Origin: an uncultured Paracoccaceae bacterium
GTDB lineage: Bacteria > Pseudomonadota > Alphaproteobacteria > Rhodobacterales > Rhodobacteraceae
Direction of reading: 5' to 3'
DNA: 62,483 bases
Assembly: GCA_947498985.1 (NCBI GenBank)
Contig: CANMMF010000007.1
Location: 256,686-319,168, forward strand
Of the stretch, positions 8,918 to 17,478 are shown one piece after another. The position numbers and the translations under genes are program-made. The notes beneath the pieces are model-generated. The model saw nothing but the letters and a program-made list of their open reading frames with translations. It ran no database searches and had not been told where the DNA came from. Numbering within the stretch: the first letter of the stretch is position 1; each line of letters begins with the position of its first letter.

Positions 8918-9972
8918 TGGCCTCACGCAGATCATTTATCGCAGGCATGCTTGCCGCCGGATTGGTCCCCAAACCAACTTGGGCAGAAGCAGGTGACCCG
9001 GCCTTTCTGTCGGCCGCCATGAAACCGGATGGGCGTTATGTCCTGTGTGGACTGGCTGATGATGGGTCGATCAGGTTCGAAATTTTCCTTCCTGATCGAG
9101 GCCACGCCGCCGCAGCTCATCCAACATTGCCTGAAGCGGTGGCTTTCGCCCGAAGACCTGGCACCTACGCAATCGTTCTGGACTGCCGGGATGGCCAAAC
9201 GAAGGCAAGGTTAGATGCACCAGCCGGACGCCACTTCTATGGTCATGGAGCATTCTCAGAGCACGGCGATTTGCTGTTCACGACCGAGAACGATTTTGAC
9301 ACGGCGGCCGGTTTGGTTGGTGTATGGGATGTCCGAAATCATTATGCGCGTATCGGTGAGTTCTCATCCGGCGGAATAGGCCCGCACGACATCAAACTGA
9401 TGCCGGGCAGTGAAACGCTGGTTGTTGCGAATGGAGGGATTGAAACGCATCCTGAAACGGGACGCACCAAGCTTAACCTTCATTCTATGCGTTCAAACCT
9501 GAGCTACTTGAGAACGGATGGGGCGTTCGAGGGAAAAGTGGAACTGGGCGCTGCGCATCAACGCAACTCAATTCGCCATCTTGCAGTCTCCGATCTGGGT
9601 GATGTTGCGTTTGCCATGCAATGGCAGGGCGATCTTACGGATGACTTACCCTTGCTGGGAGTTCACAGTCGTCATAGCCAGAACCCAAGGTTGTTCGAAA
9701 AAGCATCAGTGCGAGCGATGCAGGGATATCTGGGCAGTATCGCTTTCAACAGCGTCACCAATCAGGTCGCGGCCACTTCGCCTCGAAGCGGTTTGGTACA
9801 GGTCTTTAGCGTCGACGGCCTAGACCAGAGCTTCAACCTTGACGATGTTTGTGGCGTCGCCGCTCGAAGCAACGGTTTTGTCGTCACAACAGGCGCGGGC
9901 GTTATCCGAGTACTTCGGAATGACGACATCAACCACAACTTGGCTTGGGACAATCACCTGATCGCATTCTGA
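8917..9972 (+). CDS. DUF1513 domain-containing protein, Tat-exported
   Basis: About 351 residues starting at the ATG that overlaps the imelysin stop (TGATG). The N-terminus carries a twin-arginine signal (SRRSFIAGMLAAGLVP), implying export of a folded, possibly cofactor-loaded protein. The body is a beta-propeller-like DUF1513 domain with segments such as GHGAFSEHGDLLFTTEND and GGIGPHDIKLMPG. DUF1513 is the usual last member of imelysin/di-heme iron clusters; its biochemical function is not established to my knowledge. It is the last gene of this operon; no strong terminator hairpin was seen after it. Confidence 0.85.
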   Translation: MASRRSFIAGMLAAGLVPKPTWAEAGDPAFLSAAMKPDGRYVLCGLADDGSIRFEIFLPDRGHAAAAHPTLPEAVAFARRPGTYAIVLDCRDGQTKARLDAPAGRHFYGHGAFSEHGDLLFTTENDFDTAAGLVGVWDVRNHYARIGEFSSGGIGPHDIKLMPGSETLVVANGGIETHPETGRTKLNLHSMRSNLSYLRTDGAFEGKVELGAAHQRNSIRHLAVSDLGDVAFAMQWQGDLTDDLPLLGVHSRHSQNPRLFEKASVRAMQGYLGSIAFNSVTNQVAATSPRSGLVQVFSVDGLDQSFNLDDVCGVAARSNGFVVTTGAGVIRVLRNDDINHNLAWDNHLIAF

Positions 9973-10032
9973 GATGGCAGGTTTAGTCTGGGTTGCAGAC
10001 ATTTATTACTCGATGCCGAAGGTGCGTTCCGT

Positions 10033-10066
10033 CCCGCTCAGCGGTCACTCGGCATTAAGTGCGAAA
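10033..10066. repeat. Dispersed intergenic repeat, copy 1
   Basis: This 34-bp stretch after the DUF1513 gene begins CCCGCTCAGCGGTCACTCG and ends GTGCGAAA. It closely resembles 57064-57096 (CCCGCTCAGCAGTCATTCG ... GCGCGAAA), about 24 of 33 positions alike. Both lie in intergenic DNA beside the 3' end of a minus-strand gene, which suits a dispersed intergenic repeat family. Confidence 0.5.
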
Positions 10067-10076
10067 ACATCCGCGA

Positions 10077-10874
10077 CTACACCGCTTTCGGGCCGGTCAC
10101 CACGAACTGCGGAGATACGACGAGGTAGGTTCCATTCGTGTGAGCCTGTTCGATCTGCTCGACGACATGGTCAATCTTGGCAAGGTCCATAGTACCGCTC
10201 TCACGCGCATACTTTGCCATGTTGCGGATCATGCCCAAAAGCCGGCCATCGACATCTGCTTTTGCATAGATCGATATTTCCAAGTCTTCAAAGCCAGCTT
10301 TCTTGAACGCGTGATACAGCTTTCTACCCATGTCAGAGTTCCTGCAGGCATGGGAGGCCGCCTTCACGAACGAACGCCAAAGGTCGTGGTCAATCGGTTC
10401 TGCCACCATCATGAACCAATCGCCGTCGATCGCGTGAGCAATGCCGTTGGGTCGAAGAACCCGGTGAAACTCCGTCAGCGTCGCAACAGGATCGTCGGCA
10501 TACATGATTGTGTTGCGCGCGGTAATCCGGTCGAGGGAGCCGTCTGCAATCGGTAGGGCGGCTCCGTCATTCAGGTGCACCGATACTCGATCCGAAATAC
10601 CGGCCTCGTCTGCATTTTGTTTAACGAACTGCAGGAACTCGGCGTTTATGTCGATCGCGTGCACATGTCCGTCGGGACCAACGCGCCTAGCAAGCTCAAT
10701 CGCGATTTTGCCTGGGCCACAACCAAAGTCAGCAATTCTCGCGCCTTCGAATATCGCTGCCGTTCGGTAAAGCTCTTCGGCAGTCTGGTCCCAGTCAAAT
10801 CCTGCCCGGTAGGCAGACATCCGGTCAGGATCAATGTCGCGCCAATGCGCTTTGTAGAATGGGTCGTCAGTCAA
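10077..10874 (-). CDS. Class I SAM-dependent methyltransferase
   Basis: A 265-residue protein with the class I methyltransferase fold. Motif I is ADFGCGPGKIAIELA, followed by HAIDINAEFL (acidic end of strand 2), a LNDGAALPIADGSLDRITARN segment and a post-core FHRVLRPNGIAHAIDGDW typical of Methyltransf_11/25 enzymes such as UbiE-like proteins. It lacks a signal peptide and should be cytoplasmic. The substrate cannot be predicted. It converges with the iron operon and stands alone. Confidence 0.85.
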   Translation of the reverse strand: MTDDPFYKAHWRDIDPDRMSAYRAGFDWDQTAEELYRTAAIFEGARIADFGCGPGKIAIELARRVGPDGHVHAIDINAEFLQFVKQNADEAGISDRVSVHLNDGAALPIADGSLDRITARNTIMYADDPVATLTEFHRVLRPNGIAHAIDGDWFMMVAEPIDHDLWRSFVKAASHACRNSDMGRKLYHAFKKAGFEDLEISIYAKADVDGRLLGMIRNMAKYARESGTMDLAKIDHVVEQIEQAHTNGTYLVVSPQFVVTGPKAV

Positions 10875-11234
10875 GAGCGCGTCGCCTTAGCCGCTAGCGG
10901 GTAGACAATAGCACAGAGCCTTTCCAGACGACAGCTCCGTCCGCGGTTTGTGGCTGCTGTCAGCGTGAGCTGCAGCGGCGATAAATCTGACAAGGAGGAA
11001 AGCGCGGTCGGCTTTCGCAGCTATGGGGATTGTGCGCTACCGTCGCTTCGGTCGAGGTCCGGAGCGACAGCCGCGCCGGTGTCGGGGCGCGTCGACCGAT
11101 CGGTTTTTATGGGTAGATGCCGCCGTCTGGGCGCGCGCGCTGGTTTAACGTCTTTTTCTCTGTCGACGTCATAAGACTGGTCGCAATGGTCGGTCCGGCG
11201 CCTCCGGAAGGTTGGGCCGGGTTCGATTGATGGA
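10875..11234. other. Intergenic region between methyltransferase and IS91-type element
   Basis: No gene supported. It contains the methyltransferase promoter region and one end of the IS91-type element. A short motif resembling the intergenic repeats of this window (GTGAGCTGCAGCGGCG near 10965) is present. Confidence 0.4.
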
Positions 11235-11450
11235 TCATGCGGCATCCTCCCAGGGTGGCGCGCGGGATCGCGGGGTTTGACCGCGCAGGAAGGTCTCGAT
11301 GACAACCATGGCGCCGCCGCATTTCGGGCAAGGCTGAAGCTGGTCGTCTTCGTCAGCGCCGGTGAGCGGAGCTTCGTCGGCCATCTGATCCGGCTCTGGC
11401 TCGCAGTCCAGCAAGCGCCTGATCATTGCGATCCTGTCACGACGGATGCC

Positions 11451-11493
11451 CCCTCTCTGCAGATTTGCAAGGCAAATCGCCTGCCGGGCAATG
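11451..11493 (-). repeat. Hairpin-rich insertion D in IS91 transposase
   Basis: On the minus strand this 43-nt segment reads CATTGCCCGGCAG, then a hairpin GATTTGC-CTT-GCAAATC (7-bp arms), then a GAGAGGG tail. It splits FLAN from GIRRDRIAMIRRLL and shifts the frame. Its layout matches insertion B in the same gene. Confidence 0.6.
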
Positions 11494-11742
11494 GTTGGCG
11501 AGGAAGCCCGCATGGCGGATGCGGTGGAAGCCGGGTGGCAGGACGTGGATCAGGAAGCGGCGGATGAACTCGTCCGTTGGCAGGCGCATGACCTTCATGC
11601 GATCGCCCTTCTTGATGCGATAGTCCTTCCACCGGAAGGCCACGGTGTCGGCATCTGCGCTGACGAGGCGGTGGTTCGAGATCGCGACCCGGTGGGTGTA
11701 TCGGCTGAGGTAGGCCAGTACGGCTTCGGGGCCGCCGAAGGG

Positions 11743-11806
11743 GTGAAGGGCGAACAAGAATTGATCCTGTGGATCAATTCAGCGCTGAACGGGCGGAGCC
11801 CCGGGG
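11743..11806 (-). repeat. Hairpin-rich insertion C in IS91 transposase
   Basis: On the minus strand, about 61-64 nt containing three back-to-back palindromes: AGCCCCGGGGCT (starting just outside), TTCAGCGCTGAA and TTGATCC-ACA-GGATCAA. It sits between VVYAK and PFGGPEAVLAY, introduces a TGA stop and shifts the frame. Confidence 0.6.
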
Positions 11807-12433
11807 CTTGGCATAGACGACCCAGTCGGAATTGCGTAGCGGCGCGAGAAGGGCCTGGAAGGTATCCCGGTCCGCCAACTCTGACAGATCGCCGAAGAAG
11901 CGCAGCTTCCCCGCCTGGTGCAACCTGGCCAACCCTTCGAGGAACAGACGCCGGAACAGCCGGGACAGGACCTTCACCGGCAGGAATAACCCCGGGCGAC
12001 AGCCGATCCATCGCGTGCCATCTGATGACATCCCGCCACCTGGCACGATCACGTGCACATGAGGGTGATGCGTCATCGCCGAGCCCCAGGTATGGAGCAC
12101 GCTGGTCATGTCGATGCGCGCGCCCAGATGCTTTGGGTCGGCCGCAATGGCCAGAAGCGTTTGCGCGGGTGCCGTGAACATCAGACCGTAGACCGCCGCC
12201 TTGTTCTGGTACGCGATGTCGGTGATCTGCGACGGCAAGGTGAAGACCACGTGGAAGTACTCGACCGGCAGCAAGTCTTCCAAGCGCGCCTGCAACCAGT
12301 CCCGCGATGCGGCCCCCTGACACTTCGGGCAATGCCGGTTCCGGCACGAGTTGTAGGCGATGTGCTGATGGCCGCACTTGGTGCAGGCAGAGACATGGCC
12401 GCCGAGAGCGGCGGTGCGGCAGGTCTCGATCGC

Positions 12434-12474
12434 CCCCTCTCGTGACATTGCTGCGCAATGCACTGCCGGGCAGT
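12434..12474 (-). repeat. Hairpin-rich insertion B in IS91 transposase
   Basis: On the minus strand, about 41 nt made of two adjacent hairpins, CACTGC-CCG-GCAGTG and CATTGC-GCA-GCAATG, plus a CACGAGAGGGG tail. It lies between LKVMS and AIETCRTAAL and shifts the frame. The first palindrome core (TGCCCGGCAG) and GAGAGGGG tail are shared with insertion D. Confidence 0.6.
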
Positions 12475-12543
12475 GGACATCACCTTCAGCTGCGGCAGGT
12501 TCAGATGCCGGGAATGCGCGCGGCGACAGGCAGGACCGTCGTG

Positions 12544-12570
12544 CTGGAAGCACGCCTTCGGCGTGACGGC
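12544..12570 (-). repeat. Hairpin insertion A in IS91 transposase
   Basis: On the minus strand, a 27-nt in-frame segment with one hairpin (CACGCC-GAA-GGCGTG) between ADIFR and HDGPACR. It adds nine residues (AVTPKACFQ) without a shift. It is less clearly an insertion than B, C and D. Confidence 0.4.
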
Positions 12571-12619
12571 GCGGAAGATATCCGCGACCTCCAGTCTGGG
12601 GAGGGACATTGGACCGGGG

Positions 12620-13492
12620 TCAGCCGGACCCAGCCTCCCGCCTCACCAGCAGATCAAGCGGGCTGGTCACATCCCGGATCGTCTTGGTCGCCACCTTGGT
12701 ATAGACCGTCGTTGTCTCCAGCTTGGCGTGACCCAGCAGCACCTGGATCACCCGGATATCCGTCCCGCCCTCCAGCAGGTGTGTCGCGAAGTTGTGACGT
12801 AGCGTGTGGGGCGAGACCTTCTTCATGATCTCGGCGAAGTCGCAAGCGACGCCAAACGCGCGGTTGAACTGCCGGGGCGAGATCGGGTCGACCCTGTTGC
12901 GACCGGGAAAGAGCCAGCCTGCGGGCCGGGCTTCACGGTAATAATCACGCAGGAGCTCCAACAGGCTTGGCGACAACATCACATGGCGATCCTTGCGGCC
13001 CTTACCCTGGTCGACCCGGATCAGCATCCGGTCGCTGTCGATATCGCCGACCTTGAGGTGCGTGACTTCACTCGCCCTCAACCCGCCGCCATGGGCCACG
13101 CTGAAGGCAGCTCGGTACCGCAAACCCGGCCCGGGTGCCGCTTCGAGGATACGCGCAACCTCCTCGGCGCTCAGCACAACGGGGATCTTCTTTGCCGCCC
13201 GCTGATAGCGCATATGCCGCTTCATCTCCGGGCGCGGGCATGTCGTCGCAAAGAAGAAGCTCAGCACCGTCAGCCGGTTGTTGAAGGTCGGCGCGCCAAC
13301 GCCCCGCTCCTTCATGTCAAGCTGGAACGCCCGCAACTCCTCGGGCGTCGCGCTGTCCGGCGAATGACCAGGATACCGCGTGACGTCGCGCATCGCCCGC
13401 AGGTACATCGTCTGCGTCTTGGGCTGCAGCCCCTTGATCCGCATGTCTTCGAGAAAACGCTGGCGCAGCGCAGGCGCATACTGGTCCGTCAT
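12620..13492 (-). CDS. Tyrosine recombinase of the IS91-type element
   Basis: A 290-residue phage-integrase-type recombinase. It has an N-terminal SAM-like DNA-binding domain (RQRFLEDMRIKGLQPKTQT) and a C-terminal catalytic domain with the expected residues: Arg in GGGLRASEVTHLKVGDID, His-x-x-Arg in PHTLRHNFATHLLEGG, His in LLGHAKLETT, and Tyr in TTVYTKV. Such recombinases are the usual upstream partner of IS91-type transposases in Rhodobacterales and are thought to help transposition or co-integrate resolution. It ends 10 bases before the transposase start, so both are probably one transcript. The gene appears intact, unlike its partner. Confidence 0.88.
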   Translation of the reverse strand: MTDQYAPALRQRFLEDMRIKGLQPKTQTMYLRAMRDVTRYPGHSPDSATPEELRAFQLDMKERGVGAPTFNNRLTVLSFFFATTCPRPEMKRHMRYQRAAKKIPVVLSAEEVARILEAAPGPGLRYRAAFSVAHGGGLRASEVTHLKVGDIDSDRMLIRVDQGKGRKDRHVMLSPSLLELLRDYYREARPAGWLFPGRNRVDPISPRQFNRAFGVACDFAEIMKKVSPHTLRHNFATHLLEGGTDIRVIQVLLGHAKLETTTVYTKVATKTIRDVTSPLDLLVRREAGSG

Positions 13493-13879
13493 CGGAACCT
13501 CCTGTCATCAGATTGAGAAGGTCCCAATCGTCAGACAGGCGCGCCCAACTACAAAATCGCAGCGCCCAATTCAGTGCGCATCACCCGCCACAAGCGCCAA
13601 TACCGCGAGAGCGGTTTCGTCCTGGGTCCGCGATGTGGACATTCTGCCGAGCTGCAGCGAACGGCAGGTATCCCTTTGTGAGCGTTCCAAGCCGCCGGGA
13701 AAAAGCGTCCTGCGTACTTGTGGCACTGACAGTGGAACGGATTGGCGCGAAAACCTTGATGACTTCGCGGGCCGACGGGTATCGCGACGAGATGTAGTCA
13801 ACTGAGCGCTAAAAGGCGCAGCATCTTGACTACGGCCGAATCGAGCGTTACCCATCCACTAAACAGGGGGCAGACTCAT
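13493..13879. other. Intergenic region with a degenerate repeat
   Basis: No gene supported; a minus-strand frame over 13571-13855 has no family features. Near 13640-13670 is a GCTGCAGCGAACGGCAGG stretch resembling, in inverted orientation, the CAGTCATTCGCTGCAAGC part of the repeat at 57064. The region must hold the promoter of the XRE/ImmA pair at 13880. Confidence 0.4.
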
Positions 13880-14233
13880 ATGACCGACGATGGTCTGCAA
13901 TTCGGCGCATTCGTCCGCCGCGAACGTGAAGCAAGGGCGATCGGATTGCGGGAGATGGCCAGGAACATCGGGGTGAGCCCGACCTACCTTTCCAAGGTCG
14001 AGCGTGACGAGTTCACGCCGCCGACCGAGGACAAGGTCCGAGCAATTGCGCAGATCATCGAGTGCGACACCGACGAGTTGCTGGCCCTGGCGGGACGGAT
14101 GCCGTCCGACTTGGCTGACATCATCAAACGCAACCCCGTCGAAGTATCGGCGCTTCTGCGGACCACTAGCGGCATGACACGCGACGAAATCGCCCGGCTG
14201 GCAGAAGGCGCGAAAAAGGCCAGAGGCGAGTGA
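13880..14233 (+). CDS. XRE-family helix-turn-helix regulator
   Basis: A 117-residue protein with an N-terminal HTH_3 domain (FGAFVRREREARAIGLREMA, IGVSPTYLSKVERDEFTPP). The ATG at 13880 follows an AGGGGGC ribosome-binding site. It is followed 36 bases later by a broken ImmA/IrrE-type metallopeptidase gene. XRE/ImmA pairs usually form a switch in which the peptidase cleaves the repressor on induction, as in integrative elements and phages. With the peptidase gene interrupted here, the repressor may now be unregulated. Confidence 0.85.
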   Translation: MTDDGLQFGAFVRREREARAIGLREMARNIGVSPTYLSKVERDEFTPPTEDKVRAIAQIIECDTDELLALAGRMPSDLADIIKRNPVEVSALLRTTSGMTRDEIARLAEGAKKARGE

Positions 14234-14269
14234 AACCATGGGGTATGGCCCCCAAGATGCAGATGAAGG

Positions 14270-15046
14270 ATGACTGACGAGCTGGTTGTTCCCTATCTTG
14301 CCGACGAGGCCATTGAGCGCGACGCTGTATCCTTAATCGAGGAATATGAGCACGCACGGGGCGTGACGATCGAGCCGCCGATCCCGATCGAGGACATCTT
14401 GGAAAAGCACCTCAAGCTACGGATCGAGTTCGATGACCTTCACGCCCGCCACAACGTTCCTCGGCCGGAAAACGGGCAGACCGACATTCTCGGCTCGATC
14501 GATGGCGACGGCAGCATCTTCATCGACGAAAGCCTCGATCCTGAAGAAAACCCGGTGCGCGAAGGCCGCTATAGGTTCACTTTGGCGCATGAGGGTGGCG
14601 GTCACTGGCGCTTGCATCAGCATCTGATCAAGGAAGATACGGCGCAGGCATCTCTTTTCAGTGATGACGGTGCGCCCAAGTTCATCTGTTGATCGAGCCA
14701 GGCAAAGGAGCGGGTAGAGTGGCAGGCCGACTTCTACGCCTCCTGCCTCGTGATGCCGCGCAAGATGGCATTCGCCGTGTGGGATGAGTTCTTCCCTGAT
14801 CGCAAGCAGCGGGTCCTCCAGCCGAAGACCCAGATCGAGCACGCCTTCGTCGAGATTCCGAAATACGGCTTCCAGCTAAGTGGACAGATGCCGGAATGCG
14901 AGACTGACGACGAGGCTCTGGAACGCTTCTGCAAGCCACTTGCTGAAAGGTTTCTAGTGTCCCCCATCGCGATGCGCATCCGGCTGGAGAAGCTCGGGCT
15001 GTTGCACAGATCCGTTCCGCTCCAGCGGCTTCTTGCGGGCAGCTGA
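14270..15046 (+). pseudogene. ImmA/IrrE-type metallopeptidase with internal TGA
   Basis: The frame reads through one TGA (14690-14692) to give about 258 codons of a COG2856 zinc peptidase. The first part has FTLAHEGGGHWRLHQH, the metal-binding segment; after the stop it resumes as ERVEWQADFYASCLVMPR, a highly conserved part of this family. The stop sits in KFIC-stop-SSQAKERVEWQ, where related proteins commonly have Arg, so a CGA to TGA change is the simplest explanation. The product ending at 14692 lacks the C-terminal half of the domain. Recoding is not supported by any visible signal. The partner is the XRE repressor just upstream. Confidence 0.8.
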
Positions 15047-15071
15047 AACTTTTTATTGAGGAGAGTGTAAA

Positions 15072-15338
15072 GTGTCAAGTGGACAGGCGAAATACAACGC
15101 AGTGGTGCGGGAGGACGGGTTTGAGACGTGCGACTTCTATCTCGCCTGCTTCTTGCGATGTACCGGATACGAACTTCTCGATCTGCGTGCAGAGGGACGA
15201 CGCAAGCTCTTCGTTTTTCGCGACCGACCGTCCCGTCGTGATGACGTGCTGTCATTCTATGGCGACGGGGCGATGGTACCGCCCCTCGCGTTCTCCACCA
15301 CTGTCAAAGACATGAAGGCGCTGCTGCACAATGCTTGA
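15072..15338 (+). CDS. DUF5659-like small protein
   Basis: An 88-residue protein (TCDFYLACFLRCTGYELLDLR, then RRKLFVFRDRPSR) matching my recollection of the short DUF5659 domain found in phage and mobile elements. Function unknown. The ATG follows a GAGGAGAG ribosome-binding site and the next gene starts eight bases before its stop, suggesting coupled translation. Confidence 0.65.
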   Translation: MSSGQAKYNAVVREDGFETCDFYLACFLRCTGYELLDLRAEGRRKLFVFRDRPSRRDDVLSFYGDGAMVPPLAFSTTVKDMKALLHNA

Positions 15339-15552
15339 AAAACACCCTCATCCCGACGCCGACCCGATCAGTGGCCCACAACTGCGCGAGGCAATTGATC
15401 AGATCAGCCAGATCGTTCTCGAAGGGCTTCGCCATGGCCATTTCCGCGCAACGATTTCGAGCGGGATCGGCAAGAACAACCGCCGCGACCTCGTGATTGA
15501 AGCCGGTAAATCCCACAAGTTCACAATCCCCGAGGACGAACTGCCGCGCTAA
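15331..15552 (+). CDS. Hypothetical protein
   Basis: A 73-residue protein, overlapping the previous gene by eight bases. One amphipathic helix region (LREAIDQISQIVLEGLRHG) is followed by a short beta-rich segment (HFRATISSGI, RDLVIEAGKSHKFTI). I do not recognise a family. The overlap with a DUF5659-like gene suggests a two-gene mobile-element module. Confidence 0.6.
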   Translation: MLEKHPHPDADPISGPQLREAIDQISQIVLEGLRHGHFRATISSGIGKNNRRDLVIEAGKSHKFTIPEDELPR

Positions 15553-15715
15553 CGGCGCGCGCACACGGGTGATCCCTGCGACTGGGACGCCGAACATGCA
15601 AATGACGATACGATCCAGCTTTATCGGTGCGAGTCCGAGGCCGGAGATCAGGTGCACGGCACGGCGAGGAGCCGACCGTGAGATCTTCGGTGGAAAAAGC
15701 GTCTAAAGACGCAGG

Positions 15716-17464
15716 TCACGCGAGCAGATCGTCCAAGACCTGTTTCAGATCGGGCGCCATGTGTGCGTTCAGACCTACCGGGACAGCTTTGCCAAATCCC
15801 GCTACTTTGGCGAGGTTCTGCGCTTGTGCGGCATCACGCAACTTATTGCAAAGCGTTTTGCCCAAAATCACATGATGAGCGCCTGGTATCGAATACTCGG
15901 CAACAACTTGACAATCTGAGAATGTCGCGAGTTGTCCTTGCTCTGCCTTTCTTTTCAAAGGAGGCTGGTTGCGGATCGCGTGCCTTTTCGAGTTTCGGCA
16001 GCGCGCGGCAGAATCGCGGGCTTTCCCGGACGTGACCGCGTTGGCCAGAAGCGCGTCGGCAGCTTCGGCTTCGATTCCGAAATGGCGGCTCAACACCACA
16101 GGATCTGCCCAGTAAGCTTCGACGTCTGACGAGCGCGTCAGCCAAACCTTCACGCCCTTGGCTGTGTACGGTGAAGCAAATACCTGTGCTTCGTCCGGCA
16201 TCATAAAGTCCCGGTCACGGTGGAGTAAGATCTTCATTCCGTCGCCGAACAACGTTTGGAGGGATGCGCAGCCCTCGGCATCAAGGAGCTTACCAGAGCC
16301 GTGGAGCGGCCAGAGCGCGACGACCCGCTCGAGGTCCGGCCATTGCGACAGCAGGGCGCGCAGCAAATGCGTCTTGCTGTCCTCGGTCAGCAGGAGAATG
16401 CGCTTGTCGAGCAGCCCCCAGCCCATCAACTGGCGACCGGCAGTGTCGCCATCTTTTTGCACTTTGCCGTCTTTCATCCAGATGACCTTGGCCTCAGGCG
16501 GAAGTGCCCGAACGACGGAGGGACTGTGCGTCGTCAAGATGACTTGCGTGCCGAATTCCTTCGCGGCTGCTGCCAACACCCGCATAAGCCTCTCCTGTGT
16601 CGCCGGGTGCAGATGTGAATCCGGCTCGTCGACCAGCAGCAGTACCGGCCGAAAATAGACGAGGTAGGCGAAGATTTGGATGACCTGCAAGAAACCAATA
16701 CCCGCTAACTCAAGTGGTTTGCGGCGTTTCTGATCAGCATCCCTCATCGGCGTCGTTTGAAACTCGGCGCGGATCGTAGAATGCTTATCCTCGTCGAAGT
16801 CTACGAAGAGTTCCAATTCGCCCATCACCTGCGAGACGAAGGTCGCAATTTGTTTGAGACCGCTGATGTCTTCGACATTAGTGTGTTTCAGCAAAAGTAG
16901 AACGTTGCGCAAAACCGTATTGGCATCGCCTGCCGCGGCTTGCCTATGAACGATTAGCTTCGTGCGTTTCTCTTCCGCAAGAGGAATGCCGGCCAGACCC
17001 GGAATATAAGAACTGAATTCCTGATTGCGATCCCGCAGTTTTCTGACGAAATCGTTGTTGGCCGGGACGTGAACGCTGAGACCTTCATTTCTCGCGGATT
17101 TGATCCACATCTGCGCCTCAACTTTTTTGCCGTCGTCATCTGTCGCTTTGACGGCCAGATCGAGTTGAGGCGTTCCACCCTTGTTTCCGTACTCAGGCCC
17201 GTTCCCAGAATTTCGATAGTCGGGCGACGGCATATAGGTTGCGTCCTTCTCCGAAAGAGTCGAACCCTTCTTGATGTCTTTGTTGGTATCGATCGAAAGA
17301 CTGCGACCCGATTGCAGCATCCAATGCAAAGACTGCAAAACGGAACTCTTCCCAGAACCATTAGCACCAACGATCACCGTGAACGGTGAAAGCTCGATCT
17401 CGGTCGTGTCAATCGCCTTGAAATTCTTGATGGTGACTTTGTTCAGCAGCATTCGGGCATCCAT
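15716..17464 (-). CDS. OLD-like ATP-dependent endonuclease
   Basis: About 582 residues from the ATG at 17462-17464. The N-terminus is an SMC/ABC-type ATPase (LLNKVTIKNFKAIDTTEIEL, Walker A GANGSGKS at about 33-40, then a Walker B/D-loop LLLVDEPDSHLHP and a QVILTTHSPSVV switch). The C-terminal part has a TOPRIM-like region (ILLLTEDSKTHLLRALL, KILLHRDRDF). The composition matches overcoming-lysogenization-defect family nucleases, several of which act in phage defence, alone or with a helicase partner. The usual TOPRIM Glu is not obvious. It lies head-to-head with a phage primase fragment that appears to have lost its 5' part here. Confidence 0.8.
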   Translation of the reverse strand: MDARMLLNKVTIKNFKAIDTTEIELSPFTVIVGANGSGKSSVLQSLHWMLQSGRSLSIDTNKDIKKGSTLSEKDATYMPSPDYRNSGNGPEYGNKGGTPQLDLAVKATDDDGKKVEAQMWIKSARNEGLSVHVPANNDFVRKLRDRNQEFSSYIPGLAGIPLAEEKRTKLIVHRQAAAGDANTVLRNVLLLLKHTNVEDISGLKQIATFVSQVMGELELFVDFDEDKHSTIRAEFQTTPMRDADQKRRKPLELAGIGFLQVIQIFAYLVYFRPVLLLVDEPDSHLHPATQERLMRVLAAAAKEFGTQVILTTHSPSVVRALPPEAKVIWMKDGKVQKDGDTAGRQLMGWGLLDKRILLLTEDSKTHLLRALLSQWPDLERVVALWPLHGSGKLLDAEGCASLQTLFGDGMKILLHRDRDFMMPDEAQVFASPYTAKGVKVWLTRSSDVEAYWADPVVLSRHFGIEAEAADALLANAVTSGKARDSAARCRNSKRHAIRNQPPLKRKAEQGQLATFSDCQVVAEYSIPGAHHVILGKTLCNKLRDAAQAQNLAKVAGFGKAVPVGLNAHMAPDLKQVLDDLLA

Positions 17465-17478
17465 ACTCCGGCGCTCAT

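Larger units (their letters stand above)
11235..12609 (-). pseudogene. IS91-family HUH transposase interrupted by hairpin insertions
   Basis: The pieces read, N to C: MSLPRLEVADIFR; a zinc-binding region (CTKCGHQHIAYNSCRNRHCP); the HUH motif (HPHVHVIVPGGG); VLSRLFRRLFLE; a Tyr segment (AYLSRYTHRVAISN); and a Cys tail (CPKCGGAMVVIETF). The frame changes several times where foreign, hairpin-rich short segments sit. These are an in-frame insert of about 27 nt near 12570-12544, one of about 41 nt at 12474-12434, one of about 61-64 nt at 11806-11743 and one of about 43 nt at 11493-11451. Removing them restores a continuous IS91-like protein by my recollection of the family. The catalytic Tyr region and HUH motif themselves are intact. 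Confidence 0.8.
11235..13492 (-). mobile_element. IS91-type element with tyrosine recombinase and HUH transposase
   Basis: Two co-oriented minus-strand genes, a tyrosine recombinase (13492-12620) followed by an IS91-type HUH transposase (12609-11235), form the known two-gene arrangement of alphaproteobacterial IS91 elements. IS91 elements lack inverted repeats, so ends cannot be fixed by eye; coding limits are given. The transposase is broken, so this copy is probably immobile unless helped in trans. Confidence 0.75.

Noticed and set aside
12806-13516. A 236-codon plus-strand frame opposite the tyrosine recombinase
   Set aside because: The minus-strand recombinase has all catalytic residues; the plus frame has none.
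14593-14692. TGA in the ImmA gene as selenocysteine recoding
   Set aside because: Relatives have Arg at this position and no SECIS-like hairpin was noticed; a point mutation is simpler.
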